Below are positions 43,069-54,596 of a stretch of DNA of 64,000 nucleotides, one piece after another. Origin of the DNA: Hygrophila difformis (Eukaryota > Streptophyta > Magnoliopsida > Lamiales > Acanthaceae). The notes below the pieces were generated by a model, which saw only the letters and a program-made list of their open reading frames with translations, was not told the DNA's origin and searched no databases. The stretch is taken from assembly GCA_030278955.1 (NCBI GenBank), contig JAOANR010000015.1, positions 37,728,487-37,792,486 of the forward strand, given 5' to 3'. The position numbers and the translations under genes are program-made. Within the stretch, counting starts at the first letter, position 1. Each line of letters opens with the position of its first letter.

Positions 43069-43289
43069 AGTGGACACTAATGGTTTGAATTGTGTAATGG
43101 ATAAATTTAGGTGAAATGGGCCTAGGCCCAATACACCCATGCAACTTACACAAATCATGAAAGAAAATATTTTTGGAATTTTCAAATTAAAAGGATAGCT
43201 CAATTCGAATTATTAGGGTAATTCGAATTGAGAATGCATGAAGAATGAAGTATAATCTTACCCAATTAATCCTTGCAAAGGAATGAGAT

Positions 43290-43640
43290 ATCATCTAATT
43301 CGAATTGTTGAGCAATTCGAATTAATTCGAATTGGACAACTCGAATTGATGAAGTCCTTTCCTTGCTCAAAATTGACTAAGGCATATACCTCAAGGGGAA
43401 GGTGAATTCGAATTATACAGCAATTCGAATTAATTCGAATTGGTAAAAGATGGAAAATAAATTAAGGCATGAAGGGATGACAATGGATACAATGTGGTTT
43501 TCAAGCCAATTCGAATTGTTGGGCAATTCGAATTAATTCGAATTGGATAATTCGAATTGGTTGGAAACCATATGAGGAGAATAATTTTTGGGTGTGCAAT
43601 TCGAGATAATTCGAATTGCCTCAATTCGAATTACACAATT
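43290..43640. repeat. AATTCGAATT palindrome array (U5 side)
   Basis: Four modules near 43298, 43404, 43505 and 43590, each an inner double AATTCGAATT palindrome between outer arms, e.g. CCAATTCGAATT (43506) with AATTCGAATTGG (43550). Confidence 0.85.
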
Positions 43641-44500
43641 TTCAAACAACAACAATTTTTGTTCTCACAAGTGTGGGTTAGGTGAACACTGTACTGTAAT
43701 GATGGGTTTAGATTTACTAAATCCCTCATCTCACATCAATGTCATTTCACAGCCACCCTAGTGAGATTTTCAAGAAATAAACAAATACATGTCCAGTGGG
43801 TATTGGCCAGATTCAAACCCTATTTCTACAAACAAAGGATCAAAGATCAAAGAGCCTAAAACATCTAGTTATCTAAGAACTGCATGAATAAACTAAGAAC
43901 ACTCAAGTTATCTAAGGTAGCATGAAATAAGATTAGGGCAGGAAGAATAAAACTTGAATATAAATTTTAACAAATCTTAAAAACATCTAAAACCTAAGAG
44001 CACTTATTTGAAGCTCTAAGGTACTAAATCAAGCCAAAAACCCACCAAACATGCATTTATTAAGTTTGAATGTCAACTAGGACATAATAAATGTAACCTA
44101 GTTGAAACAAACAAACATACCAAGCATTTATTTCTAGGGAAAGCATTAAAGAGTGCCATAGCACATGAATAACACCATTTCTGGAAATTTTCTTGTACTG
44201 GCACTTTGAAAGCAAAATAAAGAACCCAAAACCATCATTAGGTTGAAGGTAGGGTTTATTCTAACTAGAAAGCATGTAAAAATATGGAAAATGGCTACTC
44301 TAAGGGTTACACAAACTGCTTCTACACTAAACTAAGATCAAAGCATGTAAAGGTTACACTACTTGCAAGAAAAATAAACTAAACTAAACTAAACTACCTA
44401 CCTAACCCTTAAGGGGTGTGGAACCTCCTGCTGTTCTTTTTGTCCCAAGCTGCTTTTTGGCCAAAATTCTTGATCTCTTGATTCTGTTGTGGAAGGTCTG

Positions 44501-44510
44501 CTTTTATAGA
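44501..44510 (-). promoter_or_regulatory. LTR TATA box
   Basis: TCTATAAAAG on the minus strand, about 75 bases downstream (in LTR sense) of the palindrome array at 44585-45000. Confidence 0.6.
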
Positions 44511-44584
44511 CAATCTTCAAAACCCTAGGTCCACCAGTGTTGTGTCCATGCTCCACAGCTTCATTTGGATGAATTGTTGAGTGA

Positions 44585-45000
44585 AGTTCGAATTATCTCA
44601 ACCAATTCGAATTAATTCGAATTGTGAGATCTCTTCCTTGAGCTGGGATTTTGGCCTTCAGTTATCAATTCGAATTGTTAGGATAATTCGAATTGGTCTT
44701 TTCTCGAATTGGATGAGGGTTTCTGCTTGGCTTCCTTGCACTTGTTGGCAATTCGAATTGTTTGTGCCAATTCGAATTAATTCGAATTAATTCGAATTGG
44801 ACAATTCGAATTGCATCTTCTTCTTGCCTTTGGGTTTCTTCTCTCTTCATTCCCTAATTCGAATTAATTCGAACTTGAACAATTCGAATTAGACTTCTGC
44901 ATTCCTTCCAACACTTAATCAATTCTTTGCTCTCTTTGGCAATTCGAATTGTTGTGCAATTCGAATTAATTCGAATTGCACACAATTCGAATTATGCTTT
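44585..45000. repeat. AATTCGAATT palindrome array (U3 side)
   Basis: About five modules. The best has outer arms GCAATTCGAATTGT (44748-44761) and ACAATTCGAATTGC (44801-44814) around a triple AATTCGAATT palindrome (44767-44800). Another spans 44939-44996 with GTGC/GCAC extensions. Confidence 0.9.
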
Positions 45001-45329
45001 AACACTTAACCAAATTTCAGTTGTGGGATTTTCAATCTTTTTCCCATCTTTTTGGATTTTTGTGGGCTCTTTTATTCTTTTGCCCATCTTTTCATTCCTT
45101 TTTCTTTTCTTTTTCCTTTTTTCATGTTTTTGGATTTTTCTAACATAAATACAATTAAAATTGCATATTTTGTGTCTTTTTGTTACCGGCTCGATGTTTT
45201 TACAAACTCACATTAATCTGTCAAATTCAACTGCTTTCTTATTGAAATAAGATGGAATCACGATCAAAATGTTCGTCTCAGACACGGAAATGGATTGGAA
45301 ATAATGGACAATTTTGGCCATTATCAACA

Positions 45330-47064
45330 TCCTCACATTTAATACTGATCGTCCCCGAGCAGTCAGAGTCAGTGCTCCTAGGAGCTTGGACTCTGCATAT
45401 TCAATCCATTTGCGTGGCCTCAGAAATTTCATTCTTTTTATATTGGGATAAGACAATCAAAATTACAAGTATTAAACTCTCTTGGTTGCAGTGTTTAATG
45501 GAATGATACTCCTCACTTGAGTGAACATACAAACCAATCATTATTGTTAATTCTTCTTGAATATGTGTCTAGAAAATCTCATTGGCTTAATTCTTGAATT
45601 TAGGCATGACATGATCATTGATTAATAGAAACAGAGCCTCACATATAGTAGAATCGGAAAGTTCACTCACTCTCAAGATTGGTTTTTAAACAATACGCTC
45701 ATAATCAAATTCAATTAAATTCTCCCATAAGCTTGCAACTGGACCAACTCGCCACCGGCTCATTTCTTCAAATCGAGATCCCGAGGTCTTATTCAGGGTT
45801 ATAACGGGGCATACGGTTGTAACATTTGGTAGGAAAAGGAATTATTGGGCTAAAAAGTGACATGACACCATTCCACCATAGCTTGGCATGTTGCAGAATT
45901 TATGATCATCATTATTTCTTTCTTTTGTTTTTCTGTTGCATGACATTAGACTTTGTCTAATTTGCTTTGTCATTTGCAATTTATTCTTGTTGAGTGGATC
46001 TCAACTCTCTCTCTTTTTTTTTTTTTTTTTTTGAATCGGTTCATAGCACACCGATTAATACATATTTGATGATCAAAAATTACAATGCCTTGATGGGATG
46101 GCTCGTGTACACTTGGGTTTGATTTTCTTGGTCTTTTTGTAAGGTTAGGAATAATATAGTGGCTTCAAAGAAAAATTAGGCTTAAAGGCTCAGATTGGTT
46201 AATCCTAAAGGGAGATTGTTTTTGGGTTTGGAATTCAAATGAAAGCCAAAATTTTGGGTTTTTCTAAGTGCCTCGATCATCTGCTCAATTTCGGGAATAT
46301 GGCATGGTCTTGAATCGGTCCCAATTGCAAGTTCTAGTGCCCTTTAATCGAATTGATTCACACAATCAAAGAAGTATTGAGTAAAAATGACTCGGCTCAG
46401 ATCTCACAAGGGACGGTTTGATCATGTCATGCTTTTATTCTCAAATTTAACCTTTGAAAAATTCTCACAACTTATTCAATCAAATTCTCAACATGAAAGT
46501 TTGTTAGTCCTTCAAGTGATCATATCATTGGATTTTTATAGCTCAAAACTTCAAGAATTTATGTCATGCATATTTTTAATTGTTTTATCCCAATGTAATA
46601 GTCTGAAAATTTCATCATCAGCCTAAATCCAACATGTGAATTTAGGCGACAGATTCATGCTTGTTTTATTCCAGTTTGTTTAATTGAAAGCAGTAAAAAG
46701 ACACTGTGAACATGCAAGCATGTCACAGCTTGTTTTTGGCGTGACAGTCACTTATTCATCATGGACTGCCACACATCTTTTTCGAATAATGGAGAACTCA
46801 AGATGAAATTCTCTTGTGGAAAGCAGTAAATGTACGACTGCCCAAAATACGTCGTACACCCATCATAACAGATAATTCTAAGGTTCGTTATACGAGACAC
46901 GACCTTAATCACCAATACATTAATACACTAATTATAGGAGATGCTATATACTTGAGTAAGGTTAGCATTAAAGAGTAGTCAAAAGATCTCCTAAATGAAG
47001 TTCCAGTTAGCCCAGTCAAAAGTGAATCTTTACAGATTCAGTCTATCTTCAACATCCTTCCCCT
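45330..47064 (-). other. 3' untranslated region of element II
   Basis: Polypurine-like tract at the LTR edge, then non-coding sequence homologous to 10693-12240, with a T run at 46015-46032. No gene seen. Confidence 0.6.
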
Positions 47065-47790
47065 CTATCCTTGGAAGAAGATTCTGGTCCAGTGGACATA
47101 GATCGTCAGGCTGCAGGGTACGCAGAAATCTACCATGTCGTCCTCATCTTCCTCCATCACCCTGGTGCAGTAGACTCGTGGCCCTTGATTTCCGAACAGG
47201 TCGGGTGTCTCCAGGCTATCAGCCAGCCATGCGAAGACGTTAGTCCCAACGTATTGCATGACGAACCTGTTGGTTATGATCTTGTTGATCATTGACACCC
47301 CCTGCTGGACCTGTTCACTGTCCAGCTTGCTAAGTAGCATGTATCCTCTGACAAAGATTGAGGCCTTGTGGTTGTCCTCAATCCCTTCCTTTAGCAGCTC
47401 ACACGCCAGAGTCTCGTTTCCTGCTCCGAATGCCTGCAGGGCTGGGATGAGTTTCAGGTTGTAGTTGCCAGCTTCTTCGCATTTGACCATGAGTGCCTCC
47501 TTTTGCAGTTCCATCCTTTGTTCCCACATCTTGACAATGGTGGTCTCCAGTTCACACCTTCTGTAGACAATGGGAAGATCAGCTGCATCCCTGAGCTTGG
47601 TGCACACTTCTCTGACCCTCCACACTTTCTTGATGCGATCCTCTCCAATGCGGGAGAGGATTTCTCCTAGGAGCTCCACTGGCAGATCCAGTAGTTGGGT
47701 TTCTTCCTCGTGATCTTCGTTTTGGGCTAGGGGAATGATGTCTCTGAAAAGACATGGAGAGATGACTAGGTCTGAGACCCTCAGCCTCAT
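47065..47790 (-). CDS. F-box protein gene in the downstream-ORF position of an Athila element
   Basis: First ATG at 47790 gives 241 residues; the open frame reaches 47862 but without an ATG, and a TAA lies just upstream. An F-box (LLDLPVELLGEILSRIGEDR...WRVREVCTKLRDAADLPIVY, about residues 35-85) is followed by CEEAGNYNLKLIPALQAFG and a repeat-like helical region (LLKEGIEDNHKASIFVRGYM), the layout of plant F-box proteins of the At1g67623/At2g35280 type. Such proteins recruit targets to SCF ubiquitin ligases through SKP1. It lies between pol and the 3' LTR in the element's sense, where Athila elements usually carry an env-like ORF, and where element I carries its PF20167-like gene. Probably captured from the host. 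A weak point is the missing N-terminus or upstream exon. Confidence 0.8.
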   Translation of the reverse strand: MRLRVSDLVISPCLFRDIIPLAQNEDHEEETQLLDLPVELLGEILSRIGEDRIKKVWRVREVCTKLRDAADLPIVYRRCELETTIVKMWEQRMELQKEALMVKCEEAGNYNLKLIPALQAFGAGNETLACELLKEGIEDNHKASIFVRGYMLLSKLDSEQVQQGVSMINKIITNRFVMQYVGTNVFAWLADSLETPDLFGNQGPRVYCTRVMEEDEDDMVDFCVPCSLTIYVHWTRIFFQG

Positions 47791-49158
47791 ACGTTCAGCC
47801 ACTTCAAAGTACAGTTCACTTTCTAACACCTCTCTCACTTGAGGTACACTATGAAAGTCCAAGGGGTCAGATTATCAAATCTACTCTTATTTCAGCAAAA
47901 ATAAGGAAAGCAAGAGAGATAAGGATCTTGGATCCTTAAAATTTTTCTTAGACTATAAATAGTCTAAGATGTTTTTGGGGTGGTCAAAGGACCAAAAAGA
48001 GAAAATTTCGTAGGTTGTTGAGCCTACGAAAGAATTTTATTTTTATCACTTAAAAAGTGATTGAAATCATGTGAGATAGGGGAGATGCGAGATCAATGAT
48101 GAAAATCGAATGCAAGTGATAAATTACGCAATTACTAGTATGTACAATGGACCATGACCAAAAATAAGAAATAAAAATAAAAGTAGACATGCATACATAC
48201 AAAAGGTGATTTTTGGATTTTTATGAAAAGGCGTTGACTTGTTCATTCAATGAAATTGGGGGTGTGAGTGGTCCCCCATTTGGATTTTGTTTTGGAAAGT
48301 GGGTTTTTAAGGAATAAAACAAAACATTCCTTACAAGTATTTCCCACTTGTTCCAAGTTGACAAAGATCAAACACTTAAACAAAGAATATTTTGAAAATT
48401 TGTCTTTTTATACATAAATGCCATGCCAAAAGTGTTGGAAAAAATTCGGCATGGTTTTGTCTGTAATGCCATGTTTCCGTATGTGCAAACGTCAACCTTT
48501 GGGGTTGAGTTTGCCATGTGTGGGCAACATGTACCCGACAAAAGCATTCATTACTAAAATACTCATATGACAATATACATGCAAACATCAACAGAAACGA
48601 GAACATTTGATCCATCTATACTACTGTAATGTACTAATGTTACCAACAAAACTCATGCTTTAAAAACATGAACTTTGCAGATATCATCAATATGCATTTC
48701 GAGTCATCATTAACAACTTCTACCAATCAAAACAACACAGTGGGCACAGGAAACTGTCTACTGTGTTAACCCTACTCACAGATTACTCAAACACTAACAC
48801 AGAATAAACCAATATGCGCACAAACACCACAATGAAGAAACAAAACCATTAAAATTAAACAGAAACCATATTTTTAAGGGTTTTGAAACCCTTATTTTCG
48901 AAATGAAAACACCCCCACCACAGAGACGTTCAAACCCTCAAAAATGGCAGTTTGAACTTAAAGCACAAAAACAACCCTAGTTCACCCTACCCTGTTCTAG
49001 GTCATCCCCGCACAAGTGTGACTCGTTCCGACCCTATTCCGACCATTTTCAACATGAAAAACAAGCACATTCCACCCCCATCCCCGATTTCGCAAAGAAG
49101 ACGAAGAGGCAAATACTGTAAAGTGAAACCGAGCGCGAAATCGAAAAAGAACACTCAC
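47791..49158 (-). other. Intron-like region of element II
   Basis: Non-coding between the mini-exon donor (GT at 49158) and the F-box frame. Homologous to parts of 31720-33090 (e.g. GTTGACTTGTTNATTNAATGAAA). A clear acceptor before the F-box frame was not found. Confidence 0.4.
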
Positions 49159-49196
49159 CCCCTGCTCCCACTTGGATTAGACGACGAAGACGCCAT
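49159..49196 (-). CDS. Mini-exon of element II
   Basis: ATG at 49196, residues MASSSSNPSGSRG, then donor GGGG|GTGAGTG. Same position as the mini-exons at 33095-33136 and 56394-56424. Confidence 0.4.
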
Positions 49197-49354
49197 TTCC
49201 GATGAGTTTGAACGGAGGAAAGATCGAAAAGTGCGACTGGTTTCGCGATGAAGACAGTTTTTCGCGAGAGAGAAAGGATGGTTTTCGGGAGAGTGAGAAG
49301 TGAAAGTGAGGGAACTGAGAGGGAGAAAGGGTATAAAAAGGATTCGGAAGGGGA

Positions 49355-49885
49355 GTTCGAATTATTGCATCAATTCAAATTAATTCGAATTGATGCATTC
49401 TGTGAGGGATGCGAGTTATTCAGGCCAATTCGAATTAATTCGAATTGGCTTGAAAGACAAAATTGCACACAAGTTCGAATTGTGAATCAATTCGAATTAA
49501 TTCGAATTGACTCATAATTCGAACCTGGTGACTTCACACGGGAATGCCTTTGTGAGCTAATTTGAATTATTGGTGTGGTTCAAATTAATTCGAACTTCCC
49601 CACAATTCGAATTGCTCACTTGCATAAGAGAATGCCTTTTGTATGCCAATTCGAATTAGTCAGGCAATTCGAATTAATTCGAATTGCCTTATAATTCGAA
49701 TTGCAGTACTTGGCCTACTAAAATATCCGAAAATTCTGCCTTGGGTGCCAATTCAAATTTGCATGGCAATTCGAATTAATTCGAATTGCCTGCATAATTC
49801 GAATTAACTAATCCGAATGTGAAAATTTCCAAGGCAAAATGTCTTATGTGGTATGTTCCAAGCAATTCGAATTAATTCGAATTTT
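49355..49885. repeat. AATTCGAATT palindrome array in leader of element II
   Basis: Six or so modules (near 49360, 49425, 49468, 49555, 49650, 49750), corresponding in position to the TCGCG-type array at 33340-33705 and 56630-57005. Example arms: CAAGTTCGAATTGTGA and TCATAATTCGAAC around an inner palindrome (49470-49525). Confidence 0.85.
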
Positions 49886-50333
49886 CTTGAAATGAAAAAT
49901 AAACCACATTCAAGACTTAGGATAAATTTTGGGTTTTCAAAAATTATGTTCATCAAGATGAACTCAAGAGCAAACATATCTACACAGACCTAGAATTTAA
50001 AACATATTGCTTGCATAAATTAGGTTGGGTTAATAATTTTATTTTATGAATTCATTCTGGATTTTAGATTTCTCTAAATCCCAAAATTAACCTTCATTAA
50101 ATATAATGTTAACCCAACCGAGAACCTGGTTTTGGAAGCTTTATCTTTCTTTTTGTTGGTTCCTTGAATTCCTGCAAAACAATTATGAAAAGGTATTAGG
50201 TTTTCTCCAAATATCAACATCCTCACATTTAGAGTCTTAGTATTCTAAATGTTCAATTGATTTTTGGATACTTTGTCCCAATAAAAATAAGTGAAGAAAG
50301 TAATAAATAAGTAAGTAAATATATGTATAATAT
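49886..50333 (-). promoter_or_regulatory. Acceptor cassette after pol in element II
   Basis: Directly after the pol stop on the minus strand: stem-loop ACATTTAGAAT...TCTAAATGT (about 50225-50253), GTGAGGATGTTGAT (to 50210), then a splice acceptor TGTTTTGCAG|GAATTC (near 50175) and the AACCAGGTTCTCGG phrase (about 50120-50135) found in all leaders. This second leader copy separates gag-pol from the F-box gene. Confidence 0.6.
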
Positions 50334-53300
50334 TTATTGAACATAAGCCGGTTCTGTTGTCATCTGAGCTTCTTTTTCGGGGTCGAACTGCCCAAGATAC
50401 TCCTTCAATCTGTGTCCATTCACCACTAGCTCTCCTTTGTCAGTTCGGATCCTGACAGCTCCACTTTCAAACACGTGCATCACTTCGTATGGCCCTTCCC
50501 ATCTGGATTTAAGCTTTCCGGGGAATAGCTTCAACCTAGAATTAAATAACAAGACATTCTGCCCAACATAGAAGTGTTTAGATTTAATACGACGATCGTG
50601 TAACTTCTGGGTCCGCTCTTTATAAATCCTCGAGCTTTCATATGCTTGCGCACGTATTTCCTCAATTTCATTGAGGTCCAACTTGCGCTTACTCTGGGCA
50701 ACTCGGGAGTCAAAATTGAGCATTCGTACGGCCCAGTAAGCCTTATGCTCTAGTTCTACGGGCAAATGACAGGCCTTTCCGAAGATGAGTCTGTATGGAG
50801 ACATCCCAATGGGAGTCTTGAATGCAGTGCGGTATGCCCATAAAGCATCATTGAGCTTACGTGACCAATCTTTGCGAGTTGTCCCCACAGTGGCCTCGAG
50901 TATGTGTTTGATTTTGCGGTTAGAGACCTCGACTTGACCACTGGTTTGGGGATGGTAAGGCGTGCCGATCTTGTGGAGAATCCCATTTTTGCTCATAAGA
51001 TTTGCAAATGCTTTATTAACAAAATGGGTTCCTCCATCTGATATGATCACCCTGGGTACACCAAATCTATTGAAAATGTTATTTTTCAAAAATTTGACGA
51101 CCTGGTTGCCATCATTGGTTGGCAGTGCAACGGCCTCAACCCAATTGGAAACGTAATCGACAACTACCAAGATGTAATGGTTCCCATCAGATGTCGGAAA
51201 TGGTCCCATGAAGTCAATACCCCATACATCGAAAATCTCGAGAGTGAGAATTCCTTGTTGAGGCATCTCATCCCTCTTGGAGATATTCCCTAATCTTTGG
51301 CATCTGTCGCAAGCTTTAACAAACGCTTTGCAATCCTCGTAAATGGTAGGCCAATAAAAACCGCACTCGAGTACCTTATGAGCTGTTCGAGTGGGGCCAT
51401 GGTGACCTCCATATTCCGATTCATGGCATTTCTTAGCGATTTGATAAGCCTCGTGCTCAGTTACACATCGTCTAATAATCGAATCTGCACAATGCTTGAA
51501 GAGGTAAGGGTCTTCCCAGAAGTAGTTAACTACATCTCGGTTGAACCTCGCTTTGTGGCCTCTGCTTTGAAATGGTGGGGTTATTCCGCATGCTAAAAAG
51601 TTAGCAATATCGGAAAACCACGGACAAGCTCGATCATGAAGATGCAAGGCAAACAGTTGCTCGTCCGGAAAATTCTCATTTACGGCTAGCTCATTTTTAT
51701 CATTTTCTAGTCGAGACAAATGGTCAGCAGCACCATTGTCTCTGCCTTTTCTATCTTTTATTATAATGTTAAATTCTTGCAGCAAAAATACCCACCTGAT
51801 TAATCGAGGTTTGGCGTCTTGTTTGCTAAACAAGTATCTTAGTGCAGAGTGATCTGTGTACACTGTGGTTTTCGTACCAATGAGATATTGTCTGAATTTA
51901 TCAAATGCAAAAACCACAGCATACATCTCCTTCTCCGTGGTGGTGTAGTTAATTTGGGCCTCATTCAGGGCATGACTTGCGTAATGAATCACGCAATGCT
52001 TCCCTTCCTTATGTTGCCCAAGAACTGCACCCACGGCGAGATCACTTGCATCACACATTACCTCGAAAGGCATTGACCAATCGGGTGGTTGTACTATTGG
52101 GGCAGAAATCAACATTCCTTTGAGCGTGTCAAAGGCTTGAACACACGCTTCATTTATTACAAAAGGGTTTTCTTTACACAGCAAGTTAGTGAGCGGCTTG
52201 GCAATTTTAGAAAAGTCTTTTATGAATCTCCGGTAGAAACCGGCATGCCCTAAGAAACTCCTAACTGCTTTTATTGAATTAGGCAATGGTAGGTTTGAGA
52301 TGACTGAGACCTTAGCCCTGTCGACTTCGATGCCTGCGCGCGAGATGCGGTGACCCAACACTATTCCTTCTGTGACCATGAAATGGCACTTCTCCCAGTT
52401 CAAAACTAGGTTGGTGTCCTCACATCTTTTCAAAATTTGTGCAAGATTAGTCAAACATTCATCAAAAGTATCTCCATACACAGAGAAGTCATCCATGAAA
52501 ACTTCAATGCATTTTTCGATAAATTCTGAGAAAATTGACATCATGCATCGTTGAAATGTGGCAGGCGCATTACAAAGTCCAAAAGGCATGCGCCTGTACG
52601 CAAAAGTTCCGTAGGGGCACGTGAATGTGGTCTTGTCGTGATCCTCGCTGGCTATTACAATCTGATTATAGCCAGAGTATCCATCCAAAAAGCAGTAGTA
52701 CTCCCTTCCGGCCAACCTCTCCAGCATCTGATCAATGAATGGCAAGGGGAAATGGTCCTTCCTGGTAGCGGTATTGAGCTTCCGGTAGTCGATGCAAACT
52801 CTCCAACCGGTCACTGGACGCGTCGCCACTTCTTCTCCTTGCTCATTAGTCGTTACACAGATCCCCCCACGTTTCGGTACGACCTGCACTGGGCTAACCC
52901 ATTTGCTATCAGAGATAGGATAGATGATACCAGCATCTAAGAGCTTGATAACTTCTTTCCTTACCACTTCCTGCATATGGGGGTTCAGACGCCTTTGTGG
53001 TTGCCTTGAGGGCTTATACTCCTCTTCCATTAAAATTCTGTGCATGCAAACAGAGGGGCTTATTCCTTTTATATCAGAAATGGTCCATCCGATTGCATGT
53101 ACATATTTCTTTAGAATGTCTACCAGAGCTTTTTCTTGTTCTTGCGTCAGCTTGGCTGACACAATCACCGGTAATCTTTTATGTTCAGCGAGAAAGACGT
53201 ACTTAAGATGATCCGGAAGTATTTTAAGTTCAAGCTCTGGTGGGCATTCAACGGAAGGCAGTAATTTGCGAGAAATGGATGGGAGAGAGAGATCAGATTT

Positions 53301-53993
53301 ACCTTCAGGATCCTGTGTCAGTACAGGATCCGCTTCCTCCTCAGCAGTGCTTTCCTCTTCCTCCGGGATGAACTCAACTCCATCGAATTCTTCAAGGTCT
53401 CCAGATATAGGATCCTCGAAGTGGACTGCGTTGCAGCTCCTTGGTTGCTCCGCACCTTCAGACTTCAGTACCTGTTTTGAAACTTTGCTTGGCTCATCAG
53501 TCACAGAGTCTATGCTCTCATCCTCACTCCTACTGTCTATTACATCAAAAATGGAACAAGATCCCTCAGACGGGAACTTCTGCAGCTTTCCCATTTCGAA
53601 ATCCAATTCTTCTTCTCCGACTCGGAGCTTGATTTGATTTGATCGAGCGTCTATAAGTGCACCACCGGTTGAGAGAAAGGGGCGGCCTAAGATCAGTGGC
53701 ATCTCGTAGTCCTCCTCTATATCCAAAATAATGAAGTCGACGGGAAAGAGGGTCCCTCCCGTCTTGACAATTACGTCCTTCAGGATTCCGATTGGATGGG
53801 TAATTGATCGGTCTGCCAGCTGTAACTTCATTGTAACCGGTTCAATTGTTCCCAAGTGAAGACGTTTCACCATGGCAAGTGGCATGACGTTGATGCTCGA
53901 TCCCAGATCGCACAATCCTTTTCCAACATTAGTTTTCCCAATGTGGATCGGCAATGTAATACATCCTGGATCTTCCTTCTTCTCTGGTAGCAC
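50334..53993 (-). CDS. pol: Athila pol: protease, reverse transcriptase, RNase H, integrase
   Basis: 1219 residues open without a stop. Protease: [12 protein letters not shown] with catalytic Asp29 (the DLG form typical of Athila) and ILGRPFL near residue 105. A long acidic linker follows. Reverse transcriptase: [36 protein letters not shown], and catalytic FMDD at 499-502. RNase [12 protein letters not shown]. Integrase: an HHCC zinc region ending CDRCQ, and a DDE triad at Asp927 (GIDFMG), Asp986 (SDGGTHF) and Glu1022, with the usual 35-residue Asp-Glu spacing. No chromodomain, as expected for Athila. It is in frame with gag upstream but cut off from it by a TGA at 54012-54014. All catalytic residues are kept. 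Confidence 0.93.
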   Translation of the reverse strand: MLPEKKEDPGCITLPIHIGKTNVGKGLCDLGSSINVMPLAMVKRLHLGTIEPVTMKLQLADRSITHPIGILKDVIVKTGGTLFPVDFIILDIEEDYEMPLILGRPFLSTGGALIDARSNQIKLRVGEEELDFEMGKLQKFPSEGSCSIFDVIDSRSEDESIDSVTDEPSKVSKQVLKSEGAEQPRSCNAVHFEDPISGDLEEFDGVEFIPEEEESTAEEEADPVLTQDPEGKSDLSLPSISRKLLPSVECPPELELKILPDHLKYVFLAEHKRLPVIVSAKLTQEQEKALVDILKKYVHAIGWTISDIKGISPSVCMHRILMEEEYKPSRQPQRRLNPHMQEVVRKEVIKLLDAGIIYPISDSKWVSPVQVVPKRGGICVTTNEQGEEVATRPVTGWRVCIDYRKLNTATRKDHFPLPFIDQMLERLAGREYYCFLDGYSGYNQIVIASEDHDKTTFTCPYGTFAYRRMPFGLCNAPATFQRCMMSIFSEFIEKCIEVFMDDFSVYGDTFDECLTNLAQILKRCEDTNLVLNWEKCHFMVTEGIVLGHRISRAGIEVDRAKVSVISNLPLPNSIKAVRSFLGHAGFYRRFIKDFSKIAKPLTNLLCKENPFVINEACVQAFDTLKGMLISAPIVQPPDWSMPFEVMCDASDLAVGAVLGQHKEGKHCVIHYASHALNEAQINYTTTEKEMYAVVFAFDKFRQYLIGTKTTVYTDHSALRYLFSKQDAKPRLIRWVFLLQEFNIIIKDRKGRDNGAADHLSRLENDKNELAVNENFPDEQLFALHLHDRACPWFSDIANFLACGITPPFQSRGHKARFNRDVVNYFWEDPYLFKHCADSIIRRCVTEHEAYQIAKKCHESEYGGHHGPTRTAHKVLECGFYWPTIYEDCKAFVKACDRCQRLGNISKRDEMPQQGILTLEIFDVWGIDFMGPFPTSDGNHYILVVVDYVSNWVEAVALPTNDGNQVVKFLKNNIFNRFGVPRVIISDGGTHFVNKAFANLMSKNGILHKIGTPYHPQTSGQVEVSNRKIKHILEATVGTTRKDWSRKLNDALWAYRTAFKTPIGMSPYRLIFGKACHLPVELEHKAYWAVRMLNFDSRVAQSKRKLDLNEIEEIRAQAYESSRIYKERTQKLHDRRIKSKHFYVGQNVLLFNSRLKLFPGKLKSRWEGPYEVMHVFESGAVRIRTDKGELVVNGHRLKEYLGQFDPEKEAQMTTEPAYVQ

Positions 53994-54011
53994 TCTTTGG
54001 ATAATGGCACA

Positions 54012-54596
54012 TCAGCTGCTGTTCAAAATCACTACTTCCTCCTGCTCAACTTTTCTCCTCCCTGAAATCATTTCTTTAAGAAATTTAGCATAGACGGGCA
54101 TTTCTGAAATCATTTCGACCAATGGAATAGTGATCTCGACAGCTTTCAGTCTTTCTAAAAACTTTTTAAATTTTTCATCTTGTTCCTTATTTTTAAGACG
54201 TGCCGGGTATGGCACCCTTGGCATGTACTTATTATTGTTTGTTTTTGGTGGTAAAGAGAAGGAAGTTGTACCTTCAACCCTACCCTTTTCAGCTCCCTTT
54301 GCAGCTTCAGTCTGCGGAATAGCTGTTTCTGATTTGTCCTCGACCAGTCCAATACCATCTCCTCGTTCGATCCTTTCACTTCCTGTTTCACCCTCCACTA
54401 GATCCTTTTCCTCCTCGGCCGTCTCTTTTCCATGTCCAACAATTCCTTTTAGAGTCTTGCCTCCCCGCAATGTGATTGCTTTACACTGCGGGTTAGCTTC
54501 AGTACTGCTTGGAAGTGTTCCTTTCCCCCTGTTCTGAAGTTCCTTGGCCAACTGGGTGACTTGCGTCTCCACATTCTTGATTGATGACTGTAGTTG
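54012..54596 (-). pseudogene. Gag-protease linker segment
   Basis: Same frame as gag and pol, bounded by TAA (54597-54599) and TGA (54012-54014). Contains CKAITLRGGK and PRVPYPARLKNKEQDEKFKKF, both hallmarks of the Athila region between gag and protease, plus a Glu/Lys-rich variable stretch. Confidence 0.85.

Larger units (their letters stand above)
40611..45329 (-). mobile_element. Athila-like LTR, 3' LTR of element II (A-type)
   Basis: 4719 bases; minus strand TGTTGATAATGG...AAAAGTTTCA. Preceded on its upstream side by a polypurine-like GTGAGGA and followed by a primer-binding site. Contains two AATTCGAATT palindrome arrays, a TATA box, the conserved block at 40970-41085 and several TGAAACTTTTGAC repeats near the end (40611, 40779, 40901). 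The primer site on its outer side shows it once served also as a 5' LTR. Confidence 0.8.

Noticed and set aside
47791..47862. F-box gene start at 47862
   Set aside because: The codon there is TTG with a TAA just upstream; the first ATG is at 47790.
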